Shown here piece after piece: positions 34,971 through 46,544 of a stretch of 64,000 nt of DNA (position 1 is its first letter; every line of letters starts with the position of its first letter). The stretch comes from Aquabacterium fontiphilum. Its GTDB lineage: Bacteria > Pseudomonadota > Gammaproteobacteria > Burkholderiales > Burkholderiaceae_C. The notes under the pieces were generated by a model that did no database searches, was not told the origin of the DNA, and saw only the letters and a program-made list of their open reading frames with translations. The stretch covers positions 248,001-312,000 of the forward strand of contig NZ_JAAAPN010000004.1 of NCBI RefSeq assembly GCF_009909205.1. Direction: 5' to 3'. The position numbers were made by a program, and so were the translations under genes.

Positions 34971-37263
<2,293 letters not shown>

Positions 37264-37277
<14 letters not shown>

Positions 37278-38166
37278 CAGTCACCAGACGCCCCACCCGA
37301 AGCTGGCCCAGGGCTACGCGGCGGCCCTGGCCACCGTGCTGGTCTGGGCCGGCTTCATCCTCGTCTCGCGGCTGGGCGGCAAGAGCGCGCTGACCGGCTG
37401 GGACATCGTGGCCCTGCGCCTGGGCACGGCCTCGCTGGTGCTGCTGCCGTTTTCGCTGAACCTGCCGGCTGGCACCTGGCGAGACCGTCGCCTGTGGACC
37501 CTGGCGCTGATCGGCGGCTTGCTGTTCCTGATGCTGGCCTATGCCGGTTTCAAACTGGCGCCCGCCGCCCACGGCGGCATCTTGATGCCCGGCATGCAGC
37601 CCTTTCTGGTCACCGCACTGGCATGGTGGCTGCTGGGCGCACGCCCACCGCGACAGCGCCTGCTGGCCTTGATCCCGATCGCCTTGGGCGTGGTCTGCGT
37701 GGCCGTGCCGGTGGTGGCTGGCCTGGGACACGGCCCCTCCACCCTGCCGGGCGACCTGCTGCTGCTGGCTGCCTCCGTGGCCTGGGCCACCTACAGTGTG
37801 TTGGTCAAGAAGTGGGTATATGACCCATGGGTGCTGACGCGCTTTGTCGCGCTGGCCTCCACGCTGGTCTTTCTGCCGGTCTACCTGCTGTTCCTGCCCA
37901 AAGGGCTGGACCAGGTGCCCACCTCGATGCTGGTGTTGCAGGCGCTGTACCAGGGCATCGGTCCCACCATCGTGGCCATGATTCTGTTCCTGAAGGCCGT
38001 GTCCATCCTGGGGGCCGAGCGCACCGGCGCGCTGGTGGCGCTGGTGCCCGTGCTGGCCGGCCTGGGCGCCGTGCCGCTGCTGGACGAGCCGCTCACGCCC
38101 TGGCTGGTGGCCGGGCTGGCACTGGTGTCGGGTGGGGCCTGGTTGGCCTCGCGGCCGGTGCGCTGA
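37264..38166 (+). CDS. EamA/DMT-superfamily transporter
   Basis: A 300-residue inner-membrane protein with ten predicted helices in two EamA repeats (first from GYAAALATVLVWAGFILVSR, second from PGDLLLLAASVAWATYSVLV). The DMT family exports or imports small metabolites such as amino acids; the substrate is unknown. It starts within the last 14 bases of maeB, so it is translationally coupled to it. Confidence 0.85.
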
Positions 38167-38202
38167 AGAAGCTCCACCGTCAGCGGAGGCCTCGCCTGGG
38201 CG

Positions 38203-39357
38203 TCACAACCCCATCTGCTTGGCGATGATCTCGTTCATGATCTCGTGCGTGCCGCCGCCGATCGACAGGATGCGGTTGTCGCGGTACAGGCGCTCGACCA
38301 CCGATTCGCGCATGTAGCCCATGCCACCGAAGATCTGCACCGCCTCGTAGGTCACCTTGTCAGCGACCTCGGTGGCGAAGTTCTTGGCCATCGACACCTC
38401 CTGGATGGCGGGCTTGCCGGCCTGCATCCGGGCGCCCACGCGGTAGGCGTACTCGCGTGCCACATCGATCTGCGTGGCCATCTCGGCCAGCTTGTGGCGG
38501 ATGACCTGATGCTTGCTCAGCGGCTTGCCAAAGGTCACGCGCTCTTTCACATAGGCCAGGCATGCGTCGAGCGCCATCTGCGCCGTCATGTAGGCCATCA
38601 CGGCCAGGGCCAGGCGCTCGGCCTGGAAGTTCGACATGATGAGCATGAAGCCCGCGTTCTCGGGGCCGATCAGGTTGCCCACGGGCACGCGGCAGTCCTC
38701 GAAGAACAGTTCGGCCGTGTCTGACGCCCACCAGCCCATCTTCTTGAGGTTGCGGCCCACACTGAAGCCCGGCGTGCCCTTGTCGATCAGCAGCAGCGAC
38801 ACGCCGGCGTAGCCCTCACCGCCGGTGCGCACGGCCACGGTGTAGTGGTCGGCCCGCACGCCCGAGGTGATGAAGGTCTTGGCGCCATTCACGACGTAGT
38901 GGTCGCCGTCGCGCACGGCACGGGTGCGCAGGTTGGCCACGTCCGAACCGCCGCCGGGCTCGGTGATGGCCAGCGCCATGATCTTGTCACCTCGCAGCAC
39001 GGCCGGTGCCACACGGTCCTGCACCTCGGCCGAGGCGCCACGCCACACGGGCGGCAGCCCGATGTCCAGCGAGCCCAGGCTGGCCACGAGGCCGCCCGAG
39101 GTGCTGCGCATCAGCTCTTCGCTGACGGCCAGCTTCATGAACACGTCGTTCTCGGCTGTGCCGCCCAGTCGCTCAGGGTGGCCAATGCCCAACAGCCCCA
39201 GCGCGCCCGCCTTCTGGTACAGCTCACGCGGGAAGCCGCCTTCTTCTTCCCACTGCCCAATGTGCGGCAGGATCTCTTGCTGCACGAAGCGACGGGTGGT
39301 GTCGCGCACCATCTCATGCGTTTCGTTGAAGTAGCTGGTGTACGGAGTGAGGTTCAT
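38203..39357 (-). CDS. Acyl-CoA dehydrogenase
   Basis: A 384-residue FAD enzyme of beta-oxidation type. Signatures are MALAITEPGGGSDVANLRT near residue 132 and the C-terminal QIFGGMGYMRESVVERLYRD. At the place where medium-chain enzymes carry the catalytic Glu (YEGT) this protein has GGGT, while a Glu is present in FQAERLALAV, the position used in isovaleryl- and long-chain acyl-CoA dehydrogenases. Start ATG 39357 is chosen by homology; upstream in-frame codons lie in the promoter. Divergent from an enoyl-reductase-like SDR, with a cluster of TGACG half-sites between. Confidence 0.9.
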   Translation of the reverse strand: MNLTPYTSYFNETHEMVRDTTRRFVQQEILPHIGQWEEEGGFPRELYQKAGALGLLGIGHPERLGGTAENDVFMKLAVSEELMRSTSGGLVASLGSLDIGLPPVWRGASAEVQDRVAPAVLRGDKIMALAITEPGGGSDVANLRTRAVRDGDHYVVNGAKTFITSGVRADHYTVAVRTGGEGYAGVSLLLIDKGTPGFSVGRNLKKMGWWASDTAELFFEDCRVPVGNLIGPENAGFMLIMSNFQAERLALAVMAYMTAQMALDACLAYVKERVTFGKPLSKHQVIRHKLAEMATQIDVAREYAYRVGARMQAGKPAIQEVSMAKNFATEVADKVTYEAVQIFGGMGYMRESVVERLYRDNRILSIGGGTHEIMNEIIAKQMGL

Positions 39358-39437
39358 GGCGTCGTCGCAAAGCCTGGGGATAACCCGGCCAGCGTAGTGA
39401 CGCCAGCACGCCCGCACCATCGGTAGTTAACCTTAAT

Positions 39438-39468
39438 CGTCACGCGTTGACGTTAACGTCACTTGACG
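39438..39468. promoter_or_regulatory. Four alternating TGACG half-sites between the acyl-CoA dehydrogenase and SDR
   Basis: CGTCA (39438-39442), TGACG (39448-39452), CGTCA (39457-39461) and TGACG (39464-39468) alternate. The middle pair forms the perfect 14-base palindrome TGACGTTAACGTCA at 39448-39461. It overlaps the -35 box of the SDR. No regulator gene is adjacent; the half-site resembles that of the TetR operator at 23423. Confidence 0.55.
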
Positions 39469-39475
39469 CTAGAGT
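39447..39475 (+). promoter_or_regulatory. Promoter of the SDR gene (leaderless)
   Basis: TTGACG (39447-39452) and TAGAGT (39470-39475) are 17 bases apart. The -10 box ends six bases before the ATG at 39482, so transcription should start at the start codon. The -35 box lies in the TGACGTTAACGTCA palindrome. Confidence 0.5.
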
Positions 39476-39481
39476 GTACGC

Positions 39482-40366
39482 ATGAACACCTCAGCCCGTT
39501 ACGACAGCGTCTTCCGTCCCGGCCTCTTTCAGGATCGGGTGATCGTGGTCACCGGCGGCGGCAGCGGCATCGGTCGCTGCGTGGCGCACGAACTGGCCGC
39601 GCTGGGCGCGACCGTCGTGATCACCGGACGCAACGAAGAAAAGCTGGCCCGCGTCAAGGCCGAGATCCTGGAAGACGGCGGCCGGGTCGACACCCAGGCG
39701 TTCGACATCCGTGATGAGGACCAGGTCAAGGCCGCAGTGGCCGACATCGTCGCGCGACACGGCGCCATCCACGGCCTCGTGAACAACGCCGGGGGCCAGT
39801 TCCCCTCGCCCATGGCAGCGATCTCCAAGCGGGGCTTCGACGCGGTGGTGACCAACAACCTCACCGGTGGCTTCCTGATGATGCGTGAGGTCTTCAATCA
39901 GGCCATGAGCAAGACCGGCGGCGCCATCGTCAACATGACGGCCGACATGTGGAACGGCATGCCGGGGATGGCGCACTCTGGCGCTGCGCGCGCCGGCATG
40001 GTCAACCTCACCAAGACGGCGGCCTTCGAGTGGGCATACGCCCATGTTCGCGTCAACGCCGTGGCACCGGGCTGGATAGCCTCCAGCGGCATGGACAGCT
40101 ACGGCCCCGCCATGGCCCCCATGATCCGTAGCCTCAAGGACAATCTGCCCATGAAGCGCATGGGTCTGGAGGCCGAGGTCAGCTCGGTGATCTGCTTCCT
40201 GCTGAGCCCCGGCGCGGCCTTCGTCACCGGCGTGACGGTGGCCATCGACGGCGGCGCACCACTCAACAGCCCGGTGATGCCGCTGGCGCCACACAAGGGC
40301 GCGCCGCGCTACAACGGCTTCCACCGCGCCACGACGCCCAAGGTGCTAGGCGAGGATGAGTCCTGA
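39482..40366 (+). CDS. SDR-family enoyl-CoA reductase-like protein
   Basis: A 294-residue NAD(P)-binding protein with cofactor motif TGGGSGIGRC near residue 19 and NNAGGQFPSP near residue 102, as in 2,4-dienoyl-CoA and trans-2-enoyl-CoA reductases. The classical YxxxK is missing: the aligned segment is HSGAARAGMVNLTKTAA, with Ser and Arg in place of Tyr and Lys. That is the state seen in enoyl-reductase-like SDRs rather than alcohol dehydrogenases. Divergent from the acyl-CoA dehydrogenase, so both probably serve one acyl-CoA route. No Shine-Dalgarno; apparently leaderless. Confidence 0.86.
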   Translation: MNTSARYDSVFRPGLFQDRVIVVTGGGSGIGRCVAHELAALGATVVITGRNEEKLARVKAEILEDGGRVDTQAFDIRDEDQVKAAVADIVARHGAIHGLVNNAGGQFPSPMAAISKRGFDAVVTNNLTGGFLMMREVFNQAMSKTGGAIVNMTADMWNGMPGMAHSGAARAGMVNLTKTAAFEWAYAHVRVNAVAPGWIASSGMDSYGPAMAPMIRSLKDNLPMKRMGLEAEVSSVICFLLSPGAAFVTGVTVAIDGGAPLNSPVMPLAPHKGAPRYNGFHRATTPKVLGEDES

Positions 40367-40383
40367 CCGATCGGTCTTTTTTT
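40365..40383 (+). terminator. Short palindrome plus T-run after the SDR gene
   Basis: GACCGATCGGTC (40365-40376) overlaps the SDR stop codon and is followed by seven T. As a terminator it allows only a 4-base stem with a 4-base loop, so it is weak; the palindrome could also be a protein-binding site. Confidence 0.4.
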
Positions 40384-40388
40384 AACCT

Positions 40389-40423
40389 TACCGGTAGCAC
40401 CATCATCCGGGGCGCCCTAGAAT
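40389..40423 (+). promoter_or_regulatory. Candidate promoter of the DUF1295 gene
   Basis: TAGAAT at 40418-40423 is a good -10 box (five of six), with a start near 40430. No -35 consensus is seen; instead the palindrome TACCGGTA (40389-40396) sits where an activator would bind. Confidence 0.35.
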
Positions 40424-40453
40424 GCGTAGAGCTCTCACGGAGGTCTGCGCACC

Positions 40454-41236
40454 ATGTCCCCTTTCGTGGCCGTCGCCTGGGCAGCGGTCTTTGTCTTTCT
40501 CGCCAAAACCCTGGCCTGGCTGATTCAGCGCCGGCTGGGTAACGCCGGCATTGTTGACGGCATCTGGGCGTGGGCGCTCGGCGGCCTGGCGGTCTGGTTT
40601 GCCTGGGTGGGCACCGCGCCGACCGAGGTGCGCTGGACACTGGCCGCCATGGGCGGGCTGTGGGGATTGCGGCTGGGATGCTACCTCTGGTGGCGCAACT
40701 GGCGCACGGCCGAGGATTGGCGTTACGCGCGGCTGCGCGCCGAGTGGGGCCCGGCCGCACCCGTCAAGCTGTTCTGGTTCTTCCAGTTCCAGAACCTGTT
40801 CACGCTGGCACTGGCCGCCAGCGCTTTCATGCCGGCCGCTTACCGAGAGGGCTCCCCCGGGCCGGTGGCGCTGGGCTTGGCGCTGCTCATCCTGCTGACC
40901 GCCGTGGGGGGCGAGGCGCTCGCGGATGCCCAGTTGCGCCGATTCAAGGCGGATCCAGGCCGCAGCGCCGAGGTCTGCGACGTGGGCCTGTGGCGGCTCA
41001 GCCGCCATCCCAACTACTTCTTCGAGTGCCTGCACTGGCTGGCTTACCTGCCGCTGGCCTGGGGCAGCCCGCTGTGGCCGTGGGCTCTGATCGCGCCGGC
41101 CGTGATGCTGCTGCTGATCCTCAAGATTTCGGGTGTGCCGCTGATGGAAGCCGAGTTGGCTGTGCGCAAGCCTGGCTATGCCGACTACATGCAGCGCACG
41201 CGCATGCTCGTGCCCTGGCCCCGACGCCCCGCCTGA
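40454..41236 (+). CDS. DUF1295 (steroid 5-alpha-reductase-like) membrane protein
   Basis: A 260-residue integral membrane protein with about six to seven hydrophobic segments. The C-terminal block (LWRLSRHPNYFFECLHWLAY near residue 177, and EAELAVRKPGYADYMQRT near 230) is the DUF1295/ICMT-like cofactor region. Members are related to steroid 5-alpha-reductases and isoprenylcysteine methyltransferases, but bacterial DUF1295 proteins have no fixed role. CGGAGG precedes the ATG. The secreted unknown gene follows 26 bases downstream in the same direction. Confidence 0.85.
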   Translation: MSPFVAVAWAAVFVFLAKTLAWLIQRRLGNAGIVDGIWAWALGGLAVWFAWVGTAPTEVRWTLAAMGGLWGLRLGCYLWWRNWRTAEDWRYARLRAEWGPAAPVKLFWFFQFQNLFTLALAASAFMPAAYREGSPGPVALGLALLILLTAVGGEALADAQLRRFKADPGRSAEVCDVGLWRLSRHPNYFFECLHWLAYLPLAWGSPLWPWALIAPAVMLLLILKISGVPLMEAELAVRKPGYADYMQRTRMLVPWPRRPA

Positions 41237-41262
41237 GCGCCTGAGCGCCTGATTGGAGTTCC

Positions 41263-42036
41263 ATGATGCCCTTGCCCCGCCTCGTCTTGTCCTCTGCCGT
41301 GCGTGCAGCGTGCCTGGCCGTCTGGATGTGGGGCAGCACCGCCACGGCCCAGACCACCAGCGACACGGTGGTCGGCTTTGCGCGTGACCTCACCACCGAG
41401 CGCTACCTCTACACCGAGGTACATGAACTGAGTTCGGCGCCCGATGGCCGTGTGCTGAGCGGCGTCTCGCGCTACTTCGACCCGCAAGGCCGGGAAGTGG
41501 CACGCAAGACACTGGATTACCGTTTTCACCGCACCGTGCCGCGCTACCGCCTCGACATTCCTGCCCAGGGCTATGCGGAGGGCATCGTGGCAGAGAACCC
41601 GGATGCCGTTGCCTTCAAGTCATACAAAGGCAAAGAAGAGCGGCGCAGCCTGCCGATGGCGCCGGCACCCGTGGCCGCCGATTCGGGCTTCAACCAGCTC
41701 ATCATGGACCTGTGGCCGCGTATCCGTGCCGGGGAGACTGTCCGTTTCGGCTTGATCGTCGCAGGGCGTACAGCGCGCTACGAGTTCCGGGCACGCCGCA
41801 TGGAAGACGTCACGATCCAGGGGACGGCAGCCACACGCGTGCGCGTCGAGCCGGACTCGGTGCTGCGCTTCGTGGTCGACCCCATCGTGCTCACCTACGA
41901 CATCGCGGGCACGCGCTTGATGGTCTATGAAGGCGTCTCGAACATCCTGGACCCTGAGACCGGCAAAGTCTATCCCAAGGTGCGCATCACCTATGGCGGC
42001 CCCGCGCCGGCCGAGGCGCGCTGGCCGCGCCCTTGA
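41263..42036 (+). CDS. Secreted protein of unknown function
   Basis: A 257-residue protein I do not recognise. An N-terminal signal peptide ends near ACLAVWMWGSTATAQ. The mature part seems beta-rich and soluble (for example YTEVHELSSAPDGRVLSGVS and RRMEDVTIQGTAATRVRVEP), without Cys, so it is probably periplasmic. It is co-directional with and close to the DUF1295 membrane protein, suggesting an envelope or lipid role by association only. TGGAG precedes the two adjacent ATG codons. Confidence 0.7.
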   Translation: MMPLPRLVLSSAVRAACLAVWMWGSTATAQTTSDTVVGFARDLTTERYLYTEVHELSSAPDGRVLSGVSRYFDPQGREVARKTLDYRFHRTVPRYRLDIPAQGYAEGIVAENPDAVAFKSYKGKEERRSLPMAPAPVAADSGFNQLIMDLWPRIRAGETVRFGLIVAGRTARYEFRARRMEDVTIQGTAATRVRVEPDSVLRFVVDPIVLTYDIAGTRLMVYEGVSNILDPETGKVYPKVRITYGGPAPAEARWPRP

Positions 42037-42055
42037 GGGGTCTTCCGACACCCCT
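42036..42055. terminator. Possible hairpin between convergent genes
   Basis: AGGGGT (42036-42041) pairs with ACCCCT (42050-42055) around an 8-base loop, just after the secreted-protein stop and before the kinase gene end. It lacks a T-run. Confidence 0.3.
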
Positions 42056-42067
42056 GGCGTGACTGGT

Positions 42068-44791
42068 TCACCCTGCCGGATGGGTGTCGTTGAGTTGACG
42101 CAGACCCTCGACCACCGTCTGCAGGTTGTCATCAATCGAGGACAAAGCCTGGGCCACGCGCTCGGCATCGCCGCCTTGTTGCATGATCTCGCCCAATTGC
42201 CCGCAGGCCGACTGAAGGGGCTCGGCGCCAATGGTGCCCGCCAAGCCGCGCAGGGTGTGCAAGAGGCGAGTGCAGGTCTGCTCGTCGCCCTTGGCGCGGG
42301 CCGCACGCCACTTTGCGACGAAATCGTGCTCGCGCTGGGCAAACATCTGCAACATGCGGCGGTACAGGGCCTCGTTGTCCAGCGTACGAGCCAAGCCAGT
42401 GTTCACGTCGATGCCCGGCAGGGTCAGCCCATCCAGCGGCTGTGTGCGCGGCGCGCGGCGCGTCCAGCGCGCGAGCGCCCCATACAGGGCATCGACATCA
42501 ATGGGCTTGGCCACGTGATCATCCATGCCGGCCGCCAACGCACGCTCACGGTCGCCCAGCAGAGCATTGGCCGTCATCGCGATGATGGGCAGGGCGCGCC
42601 ATTGCGGCTGCGAACGAATCAGCCGCGTGGCGGTGTAACCGTCCATACCAGGCATCTGGCAGTCCATCAGCACCGCGTCGAACGTCTCCTGCTGCAGGCA
42701 GTTCAACGCACTCTGACCGTCGGGCGCCGCTGTCACCCGCACCCCGACGCGTTGCAGCAACTCCATCGCCAACTCGCGGTTGATGTCGTTGTCCTCTACC
42801 AGCAAAACACGCGCACCTTCGAGTTGAGAGGCGAAGCTCGCCACGGCAGGGGCCAGTGGCATGCCCCGCGCCAGACCCGCGCCGCCCGCCTCGACCGCAG
42901 TCGCCTGGCCCAACGCCCGGCGACAGGCATCCAGCAACCCTGGCGGGGTCACCGGCTTGCTCAACACCGCAGCCAGACTCAAGCCAGCCTGTTGCAAACG
43001 GGACATGACCTCCTCGCGGTTGAATGCCGTGACCATCAGCACCTGAGGACGATCATGGCCCTGGCTGGCGAGCGCCTGCGCACAGGCCACCCCATCGAGC
43101 CGCGGCATCTTCCAGTCCAGCAACACCAGCGAAAAGGGCCTCCCCTGCTCACGCGCTTGCGCCACAGAAACCAGAGCGGCCTCGCCATCTGGCGCCTCGG
43201 CCACATCAAAGCCCAGTCTGGAGGCCATGGAGGCCAGGATGTCCCGAGCAGACGCGTTGTCATCCACCACAAGCAGGCGCGCACCCGCAGGCAGGCTCAG
43301 AACAGGCGGCGGCGCCGTATCCGGTGCCAAACCCATGCGCAGCGTGAAGTGGAATGTGCTGCCTTGGCCCTCGACGCTGTCGACCTCGATGCGGGAACCC
43401 ATCATATGAACCAGGCGCTGACTGATGGCCAGCCCCAGACCCGTGCCCCCGAACCGGCGGGTGGTGGAACTGTCGCCTTGCGCAAACGGCTGGAACAGCC
43501 GCCCACGTTGTGCATCGCTCATCCCGATACCCGTGTCACGCACGAAGAAGCGCAGCGTCACCCCGTCAGGCTGGCGCTCGATCACGTCCACGCCGACCAC
43601 CACCTCGCCCTGCTCAGTGAACTTCACGGCATTGCTGGCGAGGTTGACCAGCACCTGATGCAGGCGCAAAGGATCGCCCCGCACGCCATCAGGGAGGTCG
43701 GGTGGCTGCACAAGCAGGAACTCCAGCCCCTTCTCATCGGCTTTGAGGCCGATCAGATCCGACACGGCCTGAAAGGTGTCAAACAGACTGAAGGGCACAG
43801 ACTCCACGTCCAGCTTGCCCGCCTCGATCTTGGAGAAGTCAAGGATGTCATTGATGATGCCCAGCAGCAGCTTGGCCGAGCCGTGCACCTTGTGAATGTA
43901 GTTGCGCTGGCGCGCATCGAGATCGGTCTGCAGCGCCAGCTGCGACATCCCGATGATGGCGTTCATCGGTGTGCGGATCTCGTGACTCATGTTCGCCAGA
44001 AAGGCGCTCTTGGCCTCATTGGCCAATTCCGCTGCCTCCTTCTCGACAACCAACTGCTGGCTGTGCTGCTCCATCTGGCGCCGCTTGGCTATCTCTTCCT
44101 GCAACGACAGTCGCATGCGGTTGATGGCCGCCACCAGGGCATCGATCTCGTCATGCTGGCCGGCCCGCCGGTGTGCCAGCGCCAGCGGTTCGTGGAGGCG
44201 ATCCAGCGACGCAGACGACGACCAACTGGCAATCCGCTCGAGGTGGCGTGTAATCAGTCGCCGCATGCCCACCACAATGGCGCACGCCAGCACGGCCGCG
44301 CGCACCAGTTCTGCCACAACGATGGCCAGAGCCATCTCGGTCAGGCGGCTGTACAGGCCGGCCAACGACACGGTCACCTGCAGGGTGCCCAACTGCTCGC
44401 GTTGCTGCGGCGCCACCGGATCAGCGTGATAGAGGGCGAACGTGCGCACCATGGTGGGCGCCTCCTCTGGCCCCGCGTGCGGATCGGCCTCCCTCGCACG
44501 CGCGACGGGGACGTCGAACGGTAGATCGCCCGCCACGCTGGCCTCGATCACGTCCGGCAGCTGCGCAATGCCCTGCAGCTGCTTGGTGATCAAGCTCTGG
44601 TCCAGCAGCCAGACGTGGGCTGACAAGGGCGGGACGTGGCTGTGCTCGATCAGCGCAAAGCTGTCTTCCACGGCCTGCAGTCCCAGCCGGTAAGCCGACG
44701 CGATCTGGTAGGCCGCAGACACCACGGCCACCAGCAGGCTGACAGCCACCACCATCAGCGTCATGCGGCGCGAGATGAGATGTCGCATCAT
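42068..44791 (-). CDS. Hybrid sensor histidine kinase (HAMP-HisKA-HATPase-REC-REC-HPt)
   Basis: A 907-residue BarA-like phosphorelay kinase. One helix at residues 10-30, a periplasmic part of about 120 residues, and a second helix near 155-175 lead into a HAMP-like linker. HisKA phosphoacceptor: [14 protein letters not shown] near residue 268. ATPase boxes: [13 protein letters not shown] and [15 protein letters not shown]1 begins [12 protein letters not shown] near 503 with phospho-Asp in [14 protein letters not shown]2 begins [12 protein letters not shown] near 659 with [14 protein letters not shown]. The HPt His is in [13 protein letters not shown] near 845. Its start overlaps the stop of the binding-protein gene by ATGA, so that protein is its likely periplasmic signal partner. 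Confidence 0.93.
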   Translation of the reverse strand: MMRHLISRRMTLMVVAVSLLVAVVSAAYQIASAYRLGLQAVEDSFALIEHSHVPPLSAHVWLLDQSLITKQLQGIAQLPDVIEASVAGDLPFDVPVARAREADPHAGPEEAPTMVRTFALYHADPVAPQQREQLGTLQVTVSLAGLYSRLTEMALAIVVAELVRAAVLACAIVVGMRRLITRHLERIASWSSSASLDRLHEPLALAHRRAGQHDEIDALVAAINRMRLSLQEEIAKRRQMEQHSQQLVVEKEAAELANEAKSAFLANMSHEIRTPMNAIIGMSQLALQTDLDARQRNYIHKVHGSAKLLLGIINDILDFSKIEAGKLDVESVPFSLFDTFQAVSDLIGLKADEKGLEFLLVQPPDLPDGVRGDPLRLHQVLVNLASNAVKFTEQGEVVVGVDVIERQPDGVTLRFFVRDTGIGMSDAQRGRLFQPFAQGDSSTTRRFGGTGLGLAISQRLVHMMGSRIEVDSVEGQGSTFHFTLRMGLAPDTAPPPVLSLPAGARLLVVDDNASARDILASMASRLGFDVAEAPDGEAALVSVAQAREQGRPFSLVLLDWKMPRLDGVACAQALASQGHDRPQVLMVTAFNREEVMSRLQQAGLSLAAVLSKPVTPPGLLDACRRALGQATAVEAGGAGLARGMPLAPAVASFASQLEGARVLLVEDNDINRELAMELLQRVGVRVTAAPDGQSALNCLQQETFDAVLMDCQMPGMDGYTATRLIRSQPQWRALPIIAMTANALLGDRERALAAGMDDHVAKPIDVDALYGALARWTRRAPRTQPLDGLTLPGIDVNTGLARTLDNEALYRRMLQMFAQREHDFVAKWRAARAKGDEQTCTRLLHTLRGLAGTIGAEPLQSACGQLGEIMQQGGDAERVAQALSSIDDNLQTVVEGLRQLNDTHPAG

Positions 44792-45588
44792 GGTTGCACC
44801 GACGGCTGCCAGCGCTGGCGGAAGGCGCGCATGGTACGGTCATACGCGCCGCTCGCATGCAGCGCCCTCAGCCCGCGCTCGAACACGTCGCACATGCGAA
44901 GCCCTTCCGGATGGGTCTTGGAAAACGCCAGCCAGAAGCTGTCCTGGCCCAGGGCCCCGACCCGCACCACCTGCCCTGCCAGCGCGGGTTGTTGCTGCAG
45001 TCGGTGGTAACCGGGCATGGTGTTGAGCAGGATGTAGTCCACCCGCCCAGCCACCAGCATCTGAATGAGGTTGCCGTCGGAGGCCGCGCTGAAACGCTGA
45101 ATTCGGGGATGGGTCATGAACGACGTCGGGTAGGTGTAGCCCAGCGTGATACCCACACGTTTGCCGACAAGATCCTGCTCCGCCAAGGGCCGCGTGGCCC
45201 GGCTGGATGGGCGCCCGAAGATGCCGAGCTCTTCCGTGAACAGGGGCGTGGGGTGCCAGCAAAACTGCGAGGCGTTGGACTGGGTGCGCGTCACGTTGAA
45301 GCAGCCCGCCGCCTTGCCCCGTTCCGCGTGCAACAGACACCTGGAAAACGGCAGCACATCGAACTGAACCGAGACACCTTGCGTGGCAAAGGCGGCTCGC
45401 ACCAGCTCTGGTGCGAGCCCTTGCACTTCGGACGCGCCCTCGACGCGGTACGAGTATGGCGCCCAGTCATCTTCAGCAGCAATCGTCAGCGCGCCAGCGC
45501 ATGCCGCCGCCGGGAACAGATGTGCCACGCCCAGCGCGGCTGCACACGTCACCCATCGCCACGTTCGCTGCACCATCCCTACTGCCAT
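44788..45588 (-). CDS. Family 3 periplasmic solute-binding protein, kinase partner
   Basis: A 266-residue SBP_bac_3 protein. A signal peptide ([20 protein letters not shown]) is followed by [15 protein letters not shown], the usual start of the amino-acid-type binding fold, and by [17 protein letters not shown] and [14 protein letters not shown] from the second lobe. GGGAGG lies seven bases before the ATG at 45588. No ABC permease is near; the gene is joined to a hybrid kinase by an ATGA overlap, so I infer ligand presentation to that kinase rather than uptake. Confidence 0.86.
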   Translation of the reverse strand: MAVGMVQRTWRWVTCAAALGVAHLFPAAACAGALTIAAEDDWAPYSYRVEGASEVQGLAPELVRAAFATQGVSVQFDVLPFSRCLLHAERGKAAGCFNVTRTQSNASQFCWHPTPLFTEELGIFGRPSSRATRPLAEQDLVGKRVGITLGYTYPTSFMTHPRIQRFSAASDGNLIQMLVAGRVDYILLNTMPGYHRLQQQPALAGQVVRVGALGQDSFWLAFSKTHPEGLRMCDVFERGLRALHASGAYDRTMRAFRQRWQPSVQP

Positions 45589-45636
45589 GAGGCCGCCTCC
45601 CGCCTGTACTGTAGCCAGTTTCAGGCGGTGAGATGC

Positions 45637-46542
45637 TCACGCCTTGGCCAGCGCCCCGATCTTGGCCGCGTCGCGCGCGAGCTCCTCACGTTGGGTGATA
45701 CGCCGGAACCAGACCGTCACGGCCGACGAGGTCAACACGATGAACAGCGAGTACAGCACCGGAATCAGCAAGACCTCTTGCTGCTGGGTGCCCTGGAACG
45801 TCAGCGTCACGATCAGCACCGCCAGCGGGCCGTTCTGGATGCCGGTTTCCAGCGCAATGGTGCGCGAACGCCGGGCGTCCTGCTTCATCATGCGGGACAG
45901 GCCATAGCCCAGCAGGAAGCCGCACAAGCCCAACCCGATCGACCCGATGTACACCGGCATGCCCGTGCTCAGCAGCAGCGGCCAGTTGCGAGGCACCCAG
46001 GAGACGACAAGGAACAGGATGACCGCCACCCCCAGAATGCCACCGATCATCTCGACCACGGCGCCCACGTTCGCGTTCCACTTGCGCAGCGCGATGCCGA
46101 TCACCGTGGGCACCAGCAGCACGAACAAGACCTGGATGACGTTGCCCGGCGGGATCTGCCACTGGCCTTCGATGCCCTGCGAGTAAAACGCCAGTGTGAC
46201 CGGCACCATGACGATGGCCACCAGCGTGGACGACATCGTCATCAGGATGGACAGGCTGAGCGTGCCCTTGCTGAAGTAGGTGAAGATGTTGCTGGTCGTG
46301 CCGCCTGGCATGCAGCCCATCAGGATCAGGCCCACGGCGTAGGCCGGCGGCAGGCCCAGCGACTTGGCCAGCGCAAAGGCCAGAAAGGGCATCAGGCCGT
46401 ACTGGCACAGCACCCCGACCAGAATGCCTTGCGGTTTGCGCAGCGCAATGGCGAAGTCCTTGAAGGTCAGGCTTGCGCCCATGCCGAGCATGATGACCAT
46501 CATCATCAGGCCCAGCAACCGGGTTTCGAATTCGCTCAACAT
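45637..46542 (-). CDS. Bile acid:sodium symporter (BASS) family transporter
   Basis: A 301-residue inner-membrane carrier with about nine to ten helices. Conserved BASS segments include LGMGASLTFKDF, GCMPGGTTSNIFTYFSKGTL (Na+-site region with MPGG and SN) and ETGIQNGPLAVLIVTLTF. The ATG at 46542, with AGGAGG upstream, is two bases after the fadD stop; longer in-frame reading is inside fadD. Family substrates include bile acids, pantoate and 2-oxo acids. Coupling to fadD suggests uptake of a carboxylate that FadD then activates. Confidence 0.88.
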   Translation of the reverse strand: MLSEFETRLLGLMMMVIMLGMGASLTFKDFAIALRKPQGILVGVLCQYGLMPFLAFALAKSLGLPPAYAVGLILMGCMPGGTTSNIFTYFSKGTLSLSILMTMSSTLVAIVMVPVTLAFYSQGIEGQWQIPPGNVIQVLFVLLVPTVIGIALRKWNANVGAVVEMIGGILGVAVILFLVVSWVPRNWPLLLSTGMPVYIGSIGLGLCGFLLGYGLSRMMKQDARRSRTIALETGIQNGPLAVLIVTLTFQGTQQQEVLLIPVLYSLFIVLTSSAVTVWFRRITQREELARDAAKIGALAKA

Positions 46543-46544
46543 GA

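Noticed and set aside
41927-44524. An 865-codon plus-strand open frame
   Set aside because: Antisense to the hybrid kinase; composition typical of a shadow frame.
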